Shown piece after piece: positions 9,616 through 19,183 of a stretch of 64,000 nt of DNA; within the stretch, counting starts at the first letter, position 1, and every line of letters starts with the position of its first letter. Where the stretch lies: positions 1 through 64,000 of the forward strand of contig NZ_JACJSB010000012.1 in assembly GCF_014697585.1 (NCBI RefSeq). Reading direction: 5' to 3'. The notes under the pieces were generated by a model, which saw only the letters and a list, made by a program, of their open reading frames with translations, was not told where the DNA came from and did not search any database. Source of the stretch: Dolichospermum sp. FACHB-1091 (GTDB lineage: Bacteria; Cyanobacteriota; Cyanobacteriia; Cyanobacteriales; Nostocaceae). Both the position numbers and the translations under genes were made by a program.

Positions 9616-9802
9616 ATATATCATTTCCTGGTCTAATGAGGTACAAAATTATCTGTGTTCATCTGCGTTTATCTGCGTTTAATTCTGACTTATTGCACCT
9701 CATACCATTTATTTGTAAAGTTGCATATAATTTACCCCCCGACTTCGCCGTCCTTGCTTAGTAAGAGGCGACTTGTTATCACTTGTATGGGAATTGCTAT
9801 AT
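9616..9802. repeat. MITE-like element, long copy (187 bp)
   Basis: The ends are imperfect inverted repeats: 'atatatcatttcc' at 9616-9628 and, in reverse complement at 9790-9802, 'atatagcaattcc'. The left 85 bases match the element at 12002-12109 almost base for base ('gtctaatgaggtacaaaat', 'ctgacttattgcacct'), and the right end matches again from 'acttgtatgg'. About 80 bases (9701-9780) are present here but absent from the shorter copy. It has no coding capacity, so it would need a transposase in trans if mobile. Confidence 0.7.
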
Positions 9803-9864
9803 TTGAGCATGAAGTTTTTCACAAAGCACTTTTTTTGTAGGCAATGAAGTCACAACAAAACGAC

Positions 9865-9955
9865 AGGACTTACGCAAAATATCTCTCAAATCCTCATTTC
9901 TCCGTGACCTCTGTGCCTCTGTGGTTCGTTATTCCATGAATCTTGCGTAAGTCCT
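9865..9955. repeat. 91-bp MITE-like element, copy 1
   Basis: The element is bounded by a perfect 13-bp inverted repeat, 'aggacttacgcaa' (9865-9877) and 'ttgcgtaagtcct' (9943-9955). A second copy of the same length lies at 20865-20955. The inside contains the 'ctctgtggttcgttattcc' phrase related to other dispersed repeats. Its outward palindromic ends and constant length suggest a non-autonomous mobile element. Confidence 0.75.
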
Positions 9956-9974
9956 AAACGAGTATCTTTCACTG

Positions 9975-10499
9975 CTATTCTGCAACCCCTAAATTATGCT
10001 TTTTTGCCAGTTCGGAAGGACTAATATATTCGTAATGTTCAAAAGGTTGATGAATCCAAGGATTATCGGGCAGATAATCAGTATAGTAATCTGGAACAAC
10101 AACAGAACAAGCTTTATACCAAATTACAGCGGTGCGAATTTCTGCAATGGAGGATTGTCCATAGGAGTATAACCACGGAACTATTTTCTGAATAGTGACA
10201 CCAGAATCTACTAAATCATCTACAAGCAAAATCCGCGAACCTAAATTTTCACTAGTCATGGTTAATTGACGGGAAATAAGTAAATTATTTCTCTCTTGTT
10301 TACCCATGTCGCTGTAAGATGAAGTAGATAAAATTGCCAAAGGTTGATTGTAGATACGGGAAAGAATATCTCCTACACGCAGTCCCCCCCTAGCTAAACA
10401 GACAATTTGGTTAAATTCCCAGCCTGATTGATAAATTTTAACGGCTAATTGTTCAATTTTGTGGTGATAATCTGGCCAAGAAATGTAAAGGTCTGACAT
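9975..10499 (-). CDS. Phosphoribosyltransferase family protein
   Basis: A 174-residue type I PRTase fold. The PRPP-binding motif is ILLVDDLVDSGVT (two acidic residues followed by D-S-G-x-T), preceded by the CLARGGLRVGDILSR loop seen in xanthine/guanine-type and related phosphoribosyltransferases. These enzymes transfer ribose-5-phosphate from PRPP to a purine or similar base. The base cannot be settled from the hood sequence. It diverges from the sugar symporter with 56 bases between them. Confidence 0.85.
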   Translation of the reverse strand: MSDLYISWPDYHHKIEQLAVKIYQSGWEFNQIVCLARGGLRVGDILSRIYNQPLAILSTSSYSDMGKQERNNLLISRQLTMTSENLGSRILLVDDLVDSGVTIQKIVPWLYSYGQSSIAEIRTAVIWYKACSVVVPDYYTDYLPDNPWIHQPFEHYEYISPSELAKKHNLGVAE

Positions 10500-10555
10500 A
10501 GGATTAAAAAAGTGTGCTAATAATTATCAATTGTCAACTAAGATGGGTGTAATTT

Positions 10556-12007
10556 ATGGTTAAGGATAATTCCGATAATAAGCATTTTCACCAATCGCTA
10601 ACCAGTAAAAAATTAGATTTAAAAACCAAACTAGCTTATGGTGCTGGAGATTTGGGTCCTGCTATTACTGCAAATATTGCTGTCTTTTACATGATGGTTT
10701 TCTTTACTAATGTAGCCGGAATTTCAGCAGGTTTGGCAGGTAGTATTTTGATGATTGGTAAAATTTGGGATGGTATTAATGATCCTATGGTGGGAATGCT
10801 AACTGATAAAACCCAATCCCGTCGTTGGGGTCGTCGTCTACCTTGGCTTTTATATGGTGCGATTCCTTTTGGTGTTTTCTTTTTCTTACAATGGATTGTC
10901 CCCCAATTTACTGCGGATAAAAACATTAATGTTTGGTGTTTATTTTGGTATTATGTAGCTATTGGGATTGTATCTCAGGCTTTTTTTACCGTTGTAAATT
11001 TGCCTTATACAGCCATGACTCCTGAATTAACTCAAGATTATGATGAACGGACTAGTTTAAATAGTTTTCGGTTTACGTTTTCGATTGGTGGCAGTATTTT
11101 ATCATTAATTTTATCAAAAATTATTTTCTCACAAATTAGCGATCGCCAACAACAGTATTTAGTTTTAGCCGCAATTTGTACTGTAATTTCTATTTTATCT
11201 TTGTATTGGTGCGTTTATGGTGTGCGCGATCGCATTTTGGCTTTTGAAGCTAAACGTATACAATTACCAAAAGAGGCAGAAATTCCCTTTTTTGAACAGC
11301 TAAAAATCGTCTTTACTAATAAACCCTTTCTCTTTGTAATTGCTATCTATCTTTTTTCTTGGTTAGGTGTGCAAATCACAGCCAGTATTATTCCCTATTT
11401 TGTCGTTAACTGTATGAAACTTAAAGAGGGAGATGTCCCCACGGTGATGATTGCAGTTCAAGGAACGGCTTTATTTATGTTATTTATTTGGAGTTATTTA
11501 AGTCAAAAAATTGGTAAAAAACTGGTTTATTTTCTAGGAATGAGTTCTTGGATTATTGCTGCCGGTGGATTATTTTTCTTACAACCTGATCAAATTGGTT
11601 TAATGTATGTTATGGCTATAATGGCAGGTGTGGGAGTTTCTACAGCTTATCTAATTCCCTGGTCAATGATACCTGATATTATTGAATTAGATGAATTACA
11701 AACCGGACAAAGACGAGAAGGAATTTTCTATGGTTTCATGGTTTTACTGCAAAAATTTGGTTTAGCTTTGGGGCTATTTTTAGTCGGTAATACTTTACAA
11801 GCTTATGGTTTTAAAGAGGCTGTTATTGGACAAAGTTCCTTACCTGTACAACCAGAATCAGCACTTTTAGCTATTCGTATCGCTGTTGGACCAATACCAA
11901 CTGTTTGTTTAATAGCAGGTTTAGTGTTAATGTACTTTTATCCCATTACCCGCGAAATGCACGCAGAAATAATGCTAAAACTACAAGAAAAACGAGAACG
12001 AATATAG
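10556..12007 (+). CDS. GPH-family (MelB-like) MFS sugar:cation symporter
   Basis: A 483-residue transporter with about twelve hydrophobic segments and GPH/MFS_2 family signatures: the N-terminal KLAYGAGDLGPA, the cytoplasmic-loop motif DPMVGMLTDKTQSRRWGRR, and YTAMTPELTQDYDERTSLNSFR. Such carriers import glycosides with Na+ or H+; the sugar is not predictable. The TAG stop (12005-12007) lies inside the left inverted repeat of a MITE-like element starting at 12002, so the native C-terminus may have been replaced. Confidence 0.88.
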   Translation: MVKDNSDNKHFHQSLTSKKLDLKTKLAYGAGDLGPAITANIAVFYMMVFFTNVAGISAGLAGSILMIGKIWDGINDPMVGMLTDKTQSRRWGRRLPWLLYGAIPFGVFFFLQWIVPQFTADKNINVWCLFWYYVAIGIVSQAFFTVVNLPYTAMTPELTQDYDERTSLNSFRFTFSIGGSILSLILSKIIFSQISDRQQQYLVLAAICTVISILSLYWCVYGVRDRILAFEAKRIQLPKEAEIPFFEQLKIVFTNKPFLFVIAIYLFSWLGVQITASIIPYFVVNCMKLKEGDVPTVMIAVQGTALFMLFIWSYLSQKIGKKLVYFLGMSSWIIAAGGLFFLQPDQIGLMYVMAIMAGVGVSTAYLIPWSMIPDIIELDELQTGQRREGIFYGFMVLLQKFGLALGLFLVGNTLQAYGFKEAVIGQSSLPVQPESALLAIRIAVGPIPTVCLIAGLVLMYFYPITREMHAEIMLKLQEKRERI

Positions 12008-12109
12008 CGTTTCCTAGTCTAATGAGGTACAAAATCATCTGTGTTTATCTGCCTTTATCTGCGTTTAGTTCTGACTTATTGCACCTTACTTGTATGGGGA
12101 TTGCTATAT
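12002..12109. repeat. MITE-like element, short copy (108 bp)
   Basis: Imperfect terminal inverted repeats: 'atatagcgtttcc' at the left and 'ggggattgctatat' at the right. It shares sequence with the element at 9616-9802 but lacks that copy's central block of about 80 bases. It overlaps the last codons and stop of the GPH symporter gene. Confidence 0.7.
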
Positions 12110-12305
12110 AAAGATTTAAAAGTTATATAGCAACGAGTAAAGAATAGTTAACAAAGTTGAAAGTTTTTTGGTAGACAATGCCCACCGTACATAATATTAC
12201 AAAAATCAAATATTATTTCTATATAAATTATCTCTTCAATGTTATAATCAACTAAGTTAGATGATTAATAAGTAAATCTCCCAAAAAATACTAGAGAAGA
12301 AAACC

Positions 12306-12749
12306 ATGACATCATCTCTTTATGAAACAGATTACAACCAATGGACACAAGATACTATCCAACAAATCCAAAACCGTGATTTTGAAAACATAGATTGGGA
12401 TAACTTAATCGAAGAACTAGAAATTATGGGGAAAAACGACAAACGCGCCCTAATTAGTCTGTTAACCCGTGTTCTAGAACATCTCCTCAAATTGTCTTAC
12501 TGGGAATCTGAAAAACCAAGATCCGGTAATCACTGGGCTGCGGAAATTGTCAACTTTCGCGCCCAAATTCAAGGGCATTTGGAAGATAGTCCTAGTCTTA
12601 ATTCTCAATTACAAACGTTCTACGAAAAAGCTCATCCCGTCGCTATTAAATCCGTTTCCAAGTTATGTTCACTTCCCCCAGATGCTCAGATTAGCCTATT
12701 GCAAGTCCTAGATGACAACTGGTTTCCAAATGACATCTCAAATGATTAA
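12306..12749 (+). CDS. DUF29 family protein
   Basis: A 147-residue protein with the DUF29 pattern: YETDYNQWTQDTIQQIQ at the start, then DWDNLIEELEIMGKNDKRAL and LLTRVLEHLLKLSYW. DUF29 proteins are abundant, multi-copy small proteins of cyanobacteria; no biochemical role is established. An 'agagaag' stretch (12293-12299) precedes the ATG as ribosome binding site. It is 42 bases upstream of argS on the same strand, but cotranscription is uncertain. Confidence 0.85.
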   Translation: MTSSLYETDYNQWTQDTIQQIQNRDFENIDWDNLIEELEIMGKNDKRALISLLTRVLEHLLKLSYWESEKPRSGNHWAAEIVNFRAQIQGHLEDSPSLNSQLQTFYEKAHPVAIKSVSKLCSLPPDAQISLLQVLDDNWFPNDISND

Positions 12750-12791
12750 ATATCACAATATTCAACAGCAGAAGCAGATACAATTCACATA

Positions 12792-14549
12792 ATGAACTCT
12801 ACACAAGAACAACTAAAACTCAAATTAACACAGGCTTTAGTGGCTGCTTTTGGTACAGATTACACCAATACAGATCCAATTTTGGTTTCTGCAAGTAATC
12901 CTAAATTTGGTGACTATCAAGCTAATGTGGCTTTATCCTTGAGTAAAAAGTTAGGAAAGCCACCCAGAATTATCGCTGGGGAAATTGTCAATAAACTAGA
13001 TGTATCTGATATTTGTGAACCTCCAGAAATTGCTGGACCCGGTTTTATTAACCTCAAATTACAAACATCTTATTTAGAAGCACAACTTAACGCCATTCAA
13101 TTAGATTCTAGATTGGGAATACCTAAAGCGACAATTCCCCAAAAGCAAATTGTGGATTTTTCCAGTCCGAATATTGCTAAAGAAATGCACGTTGGACATT
13201 TACGTTCTACTATTATTGGTGATTCCATTGCCCGGATTTTAGAATTTTGTGGTCATGATGTTTTAAGATTAAATCATGTTGGTGATTGGGGTACACAATT
13301 TGGGATGTTAATTACCTATTTGCGGGAAGTTTATCCAGAAGCACTCACTACCGCAAATGCTTTAAATATTGGCGATTTAGTTAATTTTTACCGCCAAGCT
13401 AAACAACGATTTGATGAAGATCCGGTTTTTCAAGAAAGTTCCCGTCAAGAAGTTGTGAGATTACAAGCTGGTGCAGAAGATACGCTTCATGCCTGGAAAT
13501 TGTTATGTGAACAATCTCGACAGGAATTTAAAATCATTTATGATTTACTGAATATCCAATTAATAGAAAGAGGTGAATCTTTTTATAATCCTTTATTATC
13601 AAAAGTTGTAGAAAATTTAGCAGCAACAGGATTGTTAGAATCAAGTCAAGGGGCAAAATGTGTTTTCTTGGATGGTTTTACAAATAGAGAAGGTAATCCT
13701 TTACCCTTAATTGTCCAAAAATCAGACGGTGGTTATAACTACGCAACCACAGATTTAGCAGCTTTAGGTTATCGGATTCAAGAAGATAAAGCCAAGCGAA
13801 TTGTTTATGTGACAGACGAAGGACAATCTAACCACTTTGCCCAATTTTTCCAAGTAGCAAAAAAAGCCAATTGGATACCTGATGATGTGGAATTAGTTCA
13901 TGTTCCTTTTGGGTTAGTATTAGGAGAAGATGGGAAAAAATTTAAAACTCGTTCTGGGGATACTGTGCGGTTACGAGATTTATTAGATGAAGCTATTAAC
14001 CGCGCTCGTGCAGACATAGAAAAGAGATTACAAGAAGACGGACGCACAGAAACAGAGGAATTTATCCAAAATGTCGCCGAAGTAGTGGGAATTAGTGCGG
14101 TTAAATATGCTGATTTAAGCCAAAATCGCACCAGCAGTTATGTCTTTAGTTATGACAAAATGTTATCTCTCAAAGGCAATACAGCCCCTTATCTTCTTTA
14201 TGCTTATGTGAGGATTCAAGGTATTAGTCGTCAAGGGAATATTGACTTTACCAACTTGGGAATAAATCGTCAAATCTTACTAAAAGAAGATGCAGAATTA
14301 ACTTTAGCTAAACATCTCTTACAACTTGATGAAGTGATTAAGGAAGTAGAACAGGATTTATTACCAAATCGGTTGTGTGATTATTTGTATCAACTCAGCG
14401 ATAAGTTTAACAAATTCTATGAAAATTGTCCTGTTCTCAAATCAGAAGAACCTGCTAGAACTTCGCGGTTAATGTTATGTGATTTAACTGCAAAAACGCT
14501 GAAGTTGGGATTATCTTTGTTGGGAATTAAGGTATTAGAAAGGATGTAA
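12792..14549 (+). CDS. argS: Arginine-tRNA ligase
   Basis: A 585-residue class I aminoacyl-tRNA synthetase that charges tRNA-Arg. The N-terminal Add1 domain covers about residues 1-100; the HIGH-type motif appears as [14 protein letters not shown] (about 136-149), and the KMSKS-equivalent region as [14 protein letters not shown]. The C-terminal DALR anticodon-binding domain ends in [10 protein letters not shown], the usual ArgRS terminus. Length is standard. Confidence 0.97.
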   Translation: MNSTQEQLKLKLTQALVAAFGTDYTNTDPILVSASNPKFGDYQANVALSLSKKLGKPPRIIAGEIVNKLDVSDICEPPEIAGPGFINLKLQTSYLEAQLNAIQLDSRLGIPKATIPQKQIVDFSSPNIAKEMHVGHLRSTIIGDSIARILEFCGHDVLRLNHVGDWGTQFGMLITYLREVYPEALTTANALNIGDLVNFYRQAKQRFDEDPVFQESSRQEVVRLQAGAEDTLHAWKLLCEQSRQEFKIIYDLLNIQLIERGESFYNPLLSKVVENLAATGLLESSQGAKCVFLDGFTNREGNPLPLIVQKSDGGYNYATTDLAALGYRIQEDKAKRIVYVTDEGQSNHFAQFFQVAKKANWIPDDVELVHVPFGLVLGEDGKKFKTRSGDTVRLRDLLDEAINRARADIEKRLQEDGRTETEEFIQNVAEVVGISAVKYADLSQNRTSSYVFSYDKMLSLKGNTAPYLLYAYVRIQGISRQGNIDFTNLGINRQILLKEDAELTLAKHLLQLDEVIKEVEQDLLPNRLCDYLYQLSDKFNKFYENCPVLKSEEPARTSRLMLCDLTAKTLKLGLSLLGIKVLERM

Positions 14550-14736
14550 ATAGAAGCATTGGCTAGGGGTTTAGCTTTTGCTTTACCCTGACATAATATC
14601 AAACAGATTCAATATTTTCTTGATCATATTCCGGTATTGTTCTAAATTTATCCATTGCTAAATTTCATCTTTATATTGACAACTACTGATGTAATATTAT
14701 AAAATAGAGAGGGTTAAAGTTTATCAAAAATAAATT

Positions 14737-15027
14737 ATGGGAATTGAAGAATTATTACTACCATTTCGAGAAGAAATATTAAAGATTGCCACTAAATATG
14801 GTGCTGATAATTTGCGGGTTTTTGGTTCTGTCGCTAGAGGTGAAGCAACAGCAGATAGTGATGTAGATTTTTTAGTAGAACTTAAACCACAAAGTAGTTT
14901 ATTTGATTATATTGGTTTAATGCAGGATTTAGCAGCATTGCTAGGACGAAAAGTGGATATTGCTGAACCTGATAATTTACATGAATTAATTAGAGATAAA
15001 GTATTAGGTGAAGCTGTACCGTTGTGA
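14737..15027 (+). CDS. MNT-type nucleotidyltransferase (HEPN/MNT antitoxin)
   Basis: A 96-residue minimal nucleotidyltransferase. The core motif is VFGSVARGEATADSDVDFLV, that is G-S-x-A-R-G-x-x-x-x-x-S-D-x-D with the metal-binding aspartates intact. In HEPN/MNT toxin-antitoxin systems the MNT protein neutralises the HEPN RNase by nucleotidylation. Its stop overlaps the GTG start of the downstream HEPN gene (GTGA at 15024-15027), the usual arrangement for this pair. The partner is broken (see 15024-15165), leaving this an orphan antitoxin. Confidence 0.88.
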   Translation: MGIEELLLPFREEILKIATKYGADNLRVFGSVARGEATADSDVDFLVELKPQSSLFDYIGLMQDLAALLGRKVDIAEPDNLHELIRDKVLGEAVPL

Positions 15028-15165
15028 AAGATGAGCGTTTATATTTAAGTAATATTCAAGAATGTATTGAACGGATAGAGGAATATACAAAAGGTGGTAA
15101 GGAAGATTGAACAGAATTTATCTGATTTAAAAAGACAAGTTACAGCGATTATGGAAAATTTATAA
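15024..15165 (+). pseudogene. HEPN toxin (DUF86) with internal deletion
   Basis: A GTG start overlapping the MNT stop opens a 28-residue frame (MKDERLYLSNIQECIERIEE...) that looks like the N-terminus of a DUF86/HEPN toxin and ends at TGA 15108-15110. In another frame, immediately after, 15109-15165 reads EQNLSDLKRQVTAIMENL and then a stop, which is the usual C-terminus of the same family. The middle of about 65-70 codons, with the RNase motif, is missing. The simplest reading is one internal deletion with a frame change at about 15105-15110. Confidence 0.75.
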
Positions 15166-15224
15166 CAGATGGTAAGGGTTTATCATTGCTAAACCCTGCT
15201 AATATATTTTAATGTTATTGAATA

Positions 15225-15452
15225 TTAAGCCACCTTCATTAATTGTTCCAAAGATTTAACTACAGGTAAAGGTTTACCATCTTCTTGATATTCGGCAATT
15301 AGCATTTCTATAACTTCCTGAGCATTTTTAATAGCCTCTTCATAAGTATTACCATGAGTATGATATTTTTGAGTAGGAAATTCTGGTAAATGAACTAAAT
15401 AACATTTATCTTCACTACTCCATTGAATAATAATTGTGTAATGTAAATTCAT
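15225..15452 (-). CDS. HicB-family antitoxin
   Basis: A 75-residue protein with the HicB partial RNase H-like fold: YTIIIQWSSEDKCYLVHLPEFP, then GNTYEEAIKNAQEVIEMLI. HicB proteins bind and inhibit HicA and often repress the operon. The start overlaps the 3' end of the hicA-like gene by four bases (15449-15452), so the two are translationally coupled. No separate DNA-binding domain is visible in this short form. Confidence 0.85.
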   Translation of the reverse strand: MNLHYTIIIQWSSEDKCYLVHLPEFPTQKYHTHGNTYEEAIKNAQEVIEMLIAEYQEDGKPLPVVKSLEQLMKVA

Positions 15453-15673
15453 TCTTCTGACTCCTCTTCTTGAATTGATTTTAATTTTACTAATTTTTCG
15501 GTAACTTCTTTTTCTATATATAGTTTAGCATCATCTCCATCTTTACCAGATATGGTAATCGGATCACTAGGTAATAAAGGATGATACCACCGGGTATGAC
15601 TTCCTTTTGCTGAACGGTAAATAAAGCCAGCTTTTTTGAGTAAACTTTTTAATTCTCTGATTTTTTTAGGCAT
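15449..15673 (-). CDS. HicA-family mRNA interferase toxin
   Basis: A 74-residue HicA-type dsRBD-fold protein. The conserved GSHTRWYHP contains the catalytic histidine, preceded by LLKKAGFIYRSAKGS. HicA cleaves mRNA independently of the ribosome when free of HicB. It is upstream of, and overlaps, the hicB-like gene; toxin-first order is usual for HicAB. Both look intact, in contrast to the neighbouring MNT/HEPN pair. Confidence 0.87.
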   Translation of the reverse strand: MPKKIRELKSLLKKAGFIYRSAKGSHTRWYHPLLPSDPITISGKDGDDAKLYIEKEVTEKLVKLKSIQEEESEE

Positions 15674-15719
15674 TTTTCATAGTTTTCATTATGGTTACAT
15701 TTAGGTTTATTTTAACATT

Positions 15720-15800
15720 AAATTTAGGGGTTTAGAAATGATATAAGAAACCCACCCCCAACCCCCTTCCCGCAAGCGAGGAGGGGGCTATGATTTACCT
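15720..15800. repeat. Intergenic C/G-rich dispersed repeat
   Basis: The stretch contains 'acccacccccaacccccttc' followed by a mirrored G-rich part 'gcgaggagggggcta'. The C-rich and G-rich arms can pair ('ccccttcccgc' with 'gcgaggaggggg', imperfect). Sequences of this kind recur between genes in cyanobacterial genomes. Only one copy was seen in this window. Confidence 0.4.
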
Positions 15801-15877
15801 TGTTTAAGTGTATATCGCTATAATCAGGGCTTCGGCTAGTGTTTCCTGAAAGAGGGTGATCTGATATCTTGAGGATG

Positions 15878-18800
15878 TCAATGATCTTGTGTTTGATTAA
15901 CCTTTTCTAGTATACTTATTATCTCACGAATAACTCCAGGTGTCGCTATATCGAGATTGAAAGCAACTTCTATAAGTTCCAAGTTGCGCTTAAAGTTCTT
16001 CGCAATTTCTGGAAAATTTCCCATCCTACTCTGACAAGGTAGATAAATCTGTCCTAGCGATAAAATCTCATTAACAATTCTACCATGTAATAAATGTCCA
16101 TTAATATGCCACAGAATACATTGATAAAGACAAACTAAAGCATCAAGCGCAATTTGCGGTTCAGTGATGCGATTTTTTAGCTGATCTAAAACAAAAGATG
16201 CTACCTTTTCCACATCTATAAGTTTAGCTCGCCATTCCCCAGGTTGACCAAGACTGATAATTCTCGCTAAAGCCCAAAAAGCTTTTTGACGTAAAGCTAA
16301 ATGTGGATTAGCTTGAATAATAGATTGCAATCTAGTGATATTTTTAGTAGAAGGTTCTGCACAAATTCCAAAGGAGTTAAGTAAAGAAACAGCACGGGGT
16401 TGGTTTGATATTTCTGTGAATTGTTGGTAAATTAACTCGCCAAAATCTGACCACAAAAGTTTACCAGGAGTATGGGCGATCGCTGAATATAGTTCATTAT
16501 TAGATTGAAATCGAGATAAACCAGACTCAAATTGTCGCAGAATCCAACTATGATATCTTTGTTCTAATTCTCTAGTTTGAAAGTCAGCAGCATCGGAAGG
16601 TAGAACTTGGATTATATTAGATAAAGCCATCACTGCTACTATTTGTCTTGTTTTTTGCAAGTCAGCGTTGGTATTACTTCCTTGTTCCAACCATTGCAGC
16701 AAACTTTGCACAATTGATAGACGATTTCCGGCTTCACGAGTTTGACTTTCTAGTTGTCTTCTTTCCTGCTGAACCCTTCCATTTGGGAATCCTGATTGAG
16801 AAAGGCTTAATGTCACCCTACCCCACTGAGTAAATTGTACCAGAACACTAGGATCTGGTTCGCTGCCTATCCGTGCGCGGGGAATATTGGGAATAGGAAT
16901 AGGAATGGGAATGGGATTAACAGTTATCGGTGTTGGCTCATCTGTAGTACCTTCTTCTGTGTCTATGGTTTCTATTTCCTCAGAAACTAATAACGGGAAA
17001 CGACAATCTGGACGATCTCGATGTACAAGTGTCAACCATAATCGCTCATCAAATGTATATTCAACTTCCAAGTTTAAATAGTCCCCTGGTTGAATATTAG
17101 CAGCCCTAATTTTCTTTACATTAACATAACGAGTAAGTTGTAAAGTTGTATTTTGGTTTGGTTTTGAACCCTGACCCACCCAAGTATTAAATCCAATCCG
17201 ACCTTTTTCCATTATTGGAAAACGAAATCCATTCAAAGTTATTCGATAAGGATATTTTTGCCCCTGAGAAATTAATAATTCTAGTTGAGATTCTTCAGTA
17301 TTGGAATCTTTAACTTCTAGCGAAATACTTGTGGGGTTAATCCCACTTACACGAGGTTCTAATGTACCAGAAGCATAAAGTGCAGCACCACGAGCAACAG
17401 CTAAATCTGGATTTCCTTGTGAGAGAATTAATGTTCCTGGTAAAAGTCTTTCTAAACGCTCCGTAACCATTGGAAAATAGGTCATTCCACCGTTGAGAAG
17501 AATTGCATCTATTTTCGGTAGTTTGCCTAATGTATCTTTGGCTTTTAATAGCACATCCAAAACCGGGACAACAAAGGTATCACGACGATCTGTAAATGGA
17601 GATTCATCAAAAGCCGTTTTTGGGTCTAATTTATCAATTAATTCAGGTTGAATGTCTAGACATAACAGGTCTTTTAGTGCTTCCTGCATCTGACGATAGT
17701 TGATACTATAGAATATAGAAAAATTACCATCTAAAGCAACATATTCAAATGGCAATTTGAACTCTTCTTTATCTTGACTAAAAATATATTCTGCTCCCCA
17801 CACTTGCTTAAATTTTTCGGCATAAATTCTCAATTCATGGCGGAGTTTTTTCTGATCAGGTGCAGATAATCTTTGGATTCTGCTATATTTATCAAATAGG
17901 TAATCAACAATTTTTTCATCAACTTGATCACCACCTACTCTGGTACGAGAACCAATGGAAATATCATCAATAATAAATTGGGAAATATCGCTATTCCATT
18001 CAACTTGATGTAGTGAAGTATCTAATGTTCCACCACCTAAGTCATAAACTAGGATATTTAAAGAGCGACTGGTATCTAAATTAGGAAAAATTTCCCCATT
18101 AGTAAATCTGTGCAGAAAATCATATAAAGCTGCTTTTGGTTCTGCTAATAGGACAATATCATCTTCTTTCCAACCAGCTAATTTAGCTGCTTCTCTTGTT
18201 GCTTTTATGGCATCAGGTTCGTAAGATGCAGGATGAGTAATCACTATACCTCCTCCCACATCAACTTGTTGGTTAATTAACTGCTGACGACAGAATTTTA
18301 AAACTTCACCGGCTGCTTTTTCCGGTTTAATTTTACCAATATTCAATTCATATTCAAAAGTTTCACCATCTTTGAGAGTACCAATATCATGTTTCCAAGC
18401 TAGAATCGTTTGATCTCTAAAAGCATAGTATTGACTACGGACGTGCTTCCCAATTTCTGACTTATCTAATTGAGAGAAGCGCACAGAAGAAGGAATTAAT
18501 TCTGTCTTTTGTAACCCTCCCATCTCACTTTTTACAGGAATACTAATAGCATTTGCAGCCAATCTTTGTTGTGGTGTTTGTCTTGCTTGTGCTATCACAG
18601 TATTGGTAGTTCCTAAATCAATACCCAAATAGGTAGGACGCAGAACATTTGTGAGAAATTCAATATGATCTGCTGTTTCTCTTAGTCTATTTCCTATGTG
18701 GGTATTACCAATAGCTACAGTTTTAATTCCTTTCTTTTTAAGCTGTGCAAATAAATTTGCATAGTCATTATCATTACTAACTACAGCAATGATTTTAATA

Positions 18801-19066
18801 CCTAGCTGAGAATTATCAATTAATTCTTTTGCAGTGCGAAAAATTAAATTATCAACTTCCTGGCGAACAATATCAACTCCAGGAGTTAATTCAAATCGGT
18901 ATTCTAAAGCACGTAATTTACTACCATAGATTGCACGAATGGCTGGAGTGTTGGAAAATGCCCGACGTTCCTTGACATTACCATACTGTCTACAAATATC
19001 TTCTATTTCTTGAAGTTCGGGTCTGATATTATCAAGATCAAGTAAAATTGCTACATTGTCAGTCAT
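15878..19066 (-). CDS. NYN-domain nuclease fused to Hsp70 chaperone
   Basis: A single 1062-residue frame. Residues 1-140 form a NYN (LabA/DUF88-like PIN-fold RNase) domain, with acidic motif LLDLDN (D10, D12) and SNDNDY (D99, D101). From residue 148 an Hsp70 ATPase domain begins (GIDLGTTNT), continuing with the phosphate-2 motif VYDLGGGTLDTSL and adenosine motif LLNGGMTYFP, up to about residue 575. A beta-rich substrate-binding-like part follows, then a Pro-Ile repeat (about 715-725) and a long helical C-terminus. The gene lies downstream of a GrpE-like gene on the same strand. NYN domains are predicted metal-dependent RNases; a chaperone-regulated nuclease is inferred. No Met lies at the domain joint, so the fusion is genuine at sequence level. 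Confidence 0.85.
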   Translation of the reverse strand: MTDNVAILLDLDNIRPELQEIEDICRQYGNVKERRAFSNTPAIRAIYGSKLRALEYRFELTPGVDIVRQEVDNLIFRTAKELIDNSQLGIKIIAVVSNDNDYANLFAQLKKKGIKTVAIGNTHIGNRLRETADHIEFLTNVLRPTYLGIDLGTTNTVIAQARQTPQQRLAANAISIPVKSEMGGLQKTELIPSSVRFSQLDKSEIGKHVRSQYYAFRDQTILAWKHDIGTLKDGETFEYELNIGKIKPEKAAGEVLKFCRQQLINQQVDVGGGIVITHPASYEPDAIKATREAAKLAGWKEDDIVLLAEPKAALYDFLHRFTNGEIFPNLDTSRSLNILVYDLGGGTLDTSLHQVEWNSDISQFIIDDISIGSRTRVGGDQVDEKIVDYLFDKYSRIQRLSAPDQKKLRHELRIYAEKFKQVWGAEYIFSQDKEEFKLPFEYVALDGNFSIFYSINYRQMQEALKDLLCLDIQPELIDKLDPKTAFDESPFTDRRDTFVVPVLDVLLKAKDTLGKLPKIDAILLNGGMTYFPMVTERLERLLPGTLILSQGNPDLAVARGAALYASGTLEPRVSGINPTSISLEVKDSNTEESQLELLISQGQKYPYRITLNGFRFPIMEKGRIGFNTWVGQGSKPNQNTTLQLTRYVNVKKIRAANIQPGDYLNLEVEYTFDERLWLTLVHRDRPDCRFPLLVSEEIETIDTEEGTTDEPTPITVNPIPIPIPIPNIPRARIGSEPDPSVLVQFTQWGRVTLSLSQSGFPNGRVQQERRQLESQTREAGNRLSIVQSLLQWLEQGSNTNADLQKTRQIVAVMALSNIIQVLPSDAADFQTRELEQRYHSWILRQFESGLSRFQSNNELYSAIAHTPGKLLWSDFGELIYQQFTEISNQPRAVSLLNSFGICAEPSTKNITRLQSIIQANPHLALRQKAFWALARIISLGQPGEWRAKLIDVEKVASFVLDQLKNRITEPQIALDALVCLYQCILWHINGHLLHGRIVNEILSLGQIYLPCQSRMGNFPEIAKNFKRNLELIEVAFNLDIATPGVIREIISILEKVNQTQDH
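16877..16918. repeat. In-frame hexanucleotide repeat encoding Pro-Ile dipeptides
   Basis: The + strand reads repeated 'gggaat'/'ggaata' units; on the coding minus strand they specify NPIPIPIPIPNIP in the linker between the Hsp70 part and the C-terminal helical region of the 1062-residue protein. Such hexamer tracts can gain or lose units without breaking the frame, giving a variable-length linker. Confidence 0.65.
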
Positions 19067-19183
19067 CTTTCATTCTCCCCTGGTTTTGTGTGTAATTTGG
19101 TGATTTAAAATCTGTACGGGTTTAGCAATGCTAATTGGTGACACATTCAGCTACAAATGGCTTATCTGTTAGTTTCTATACCC

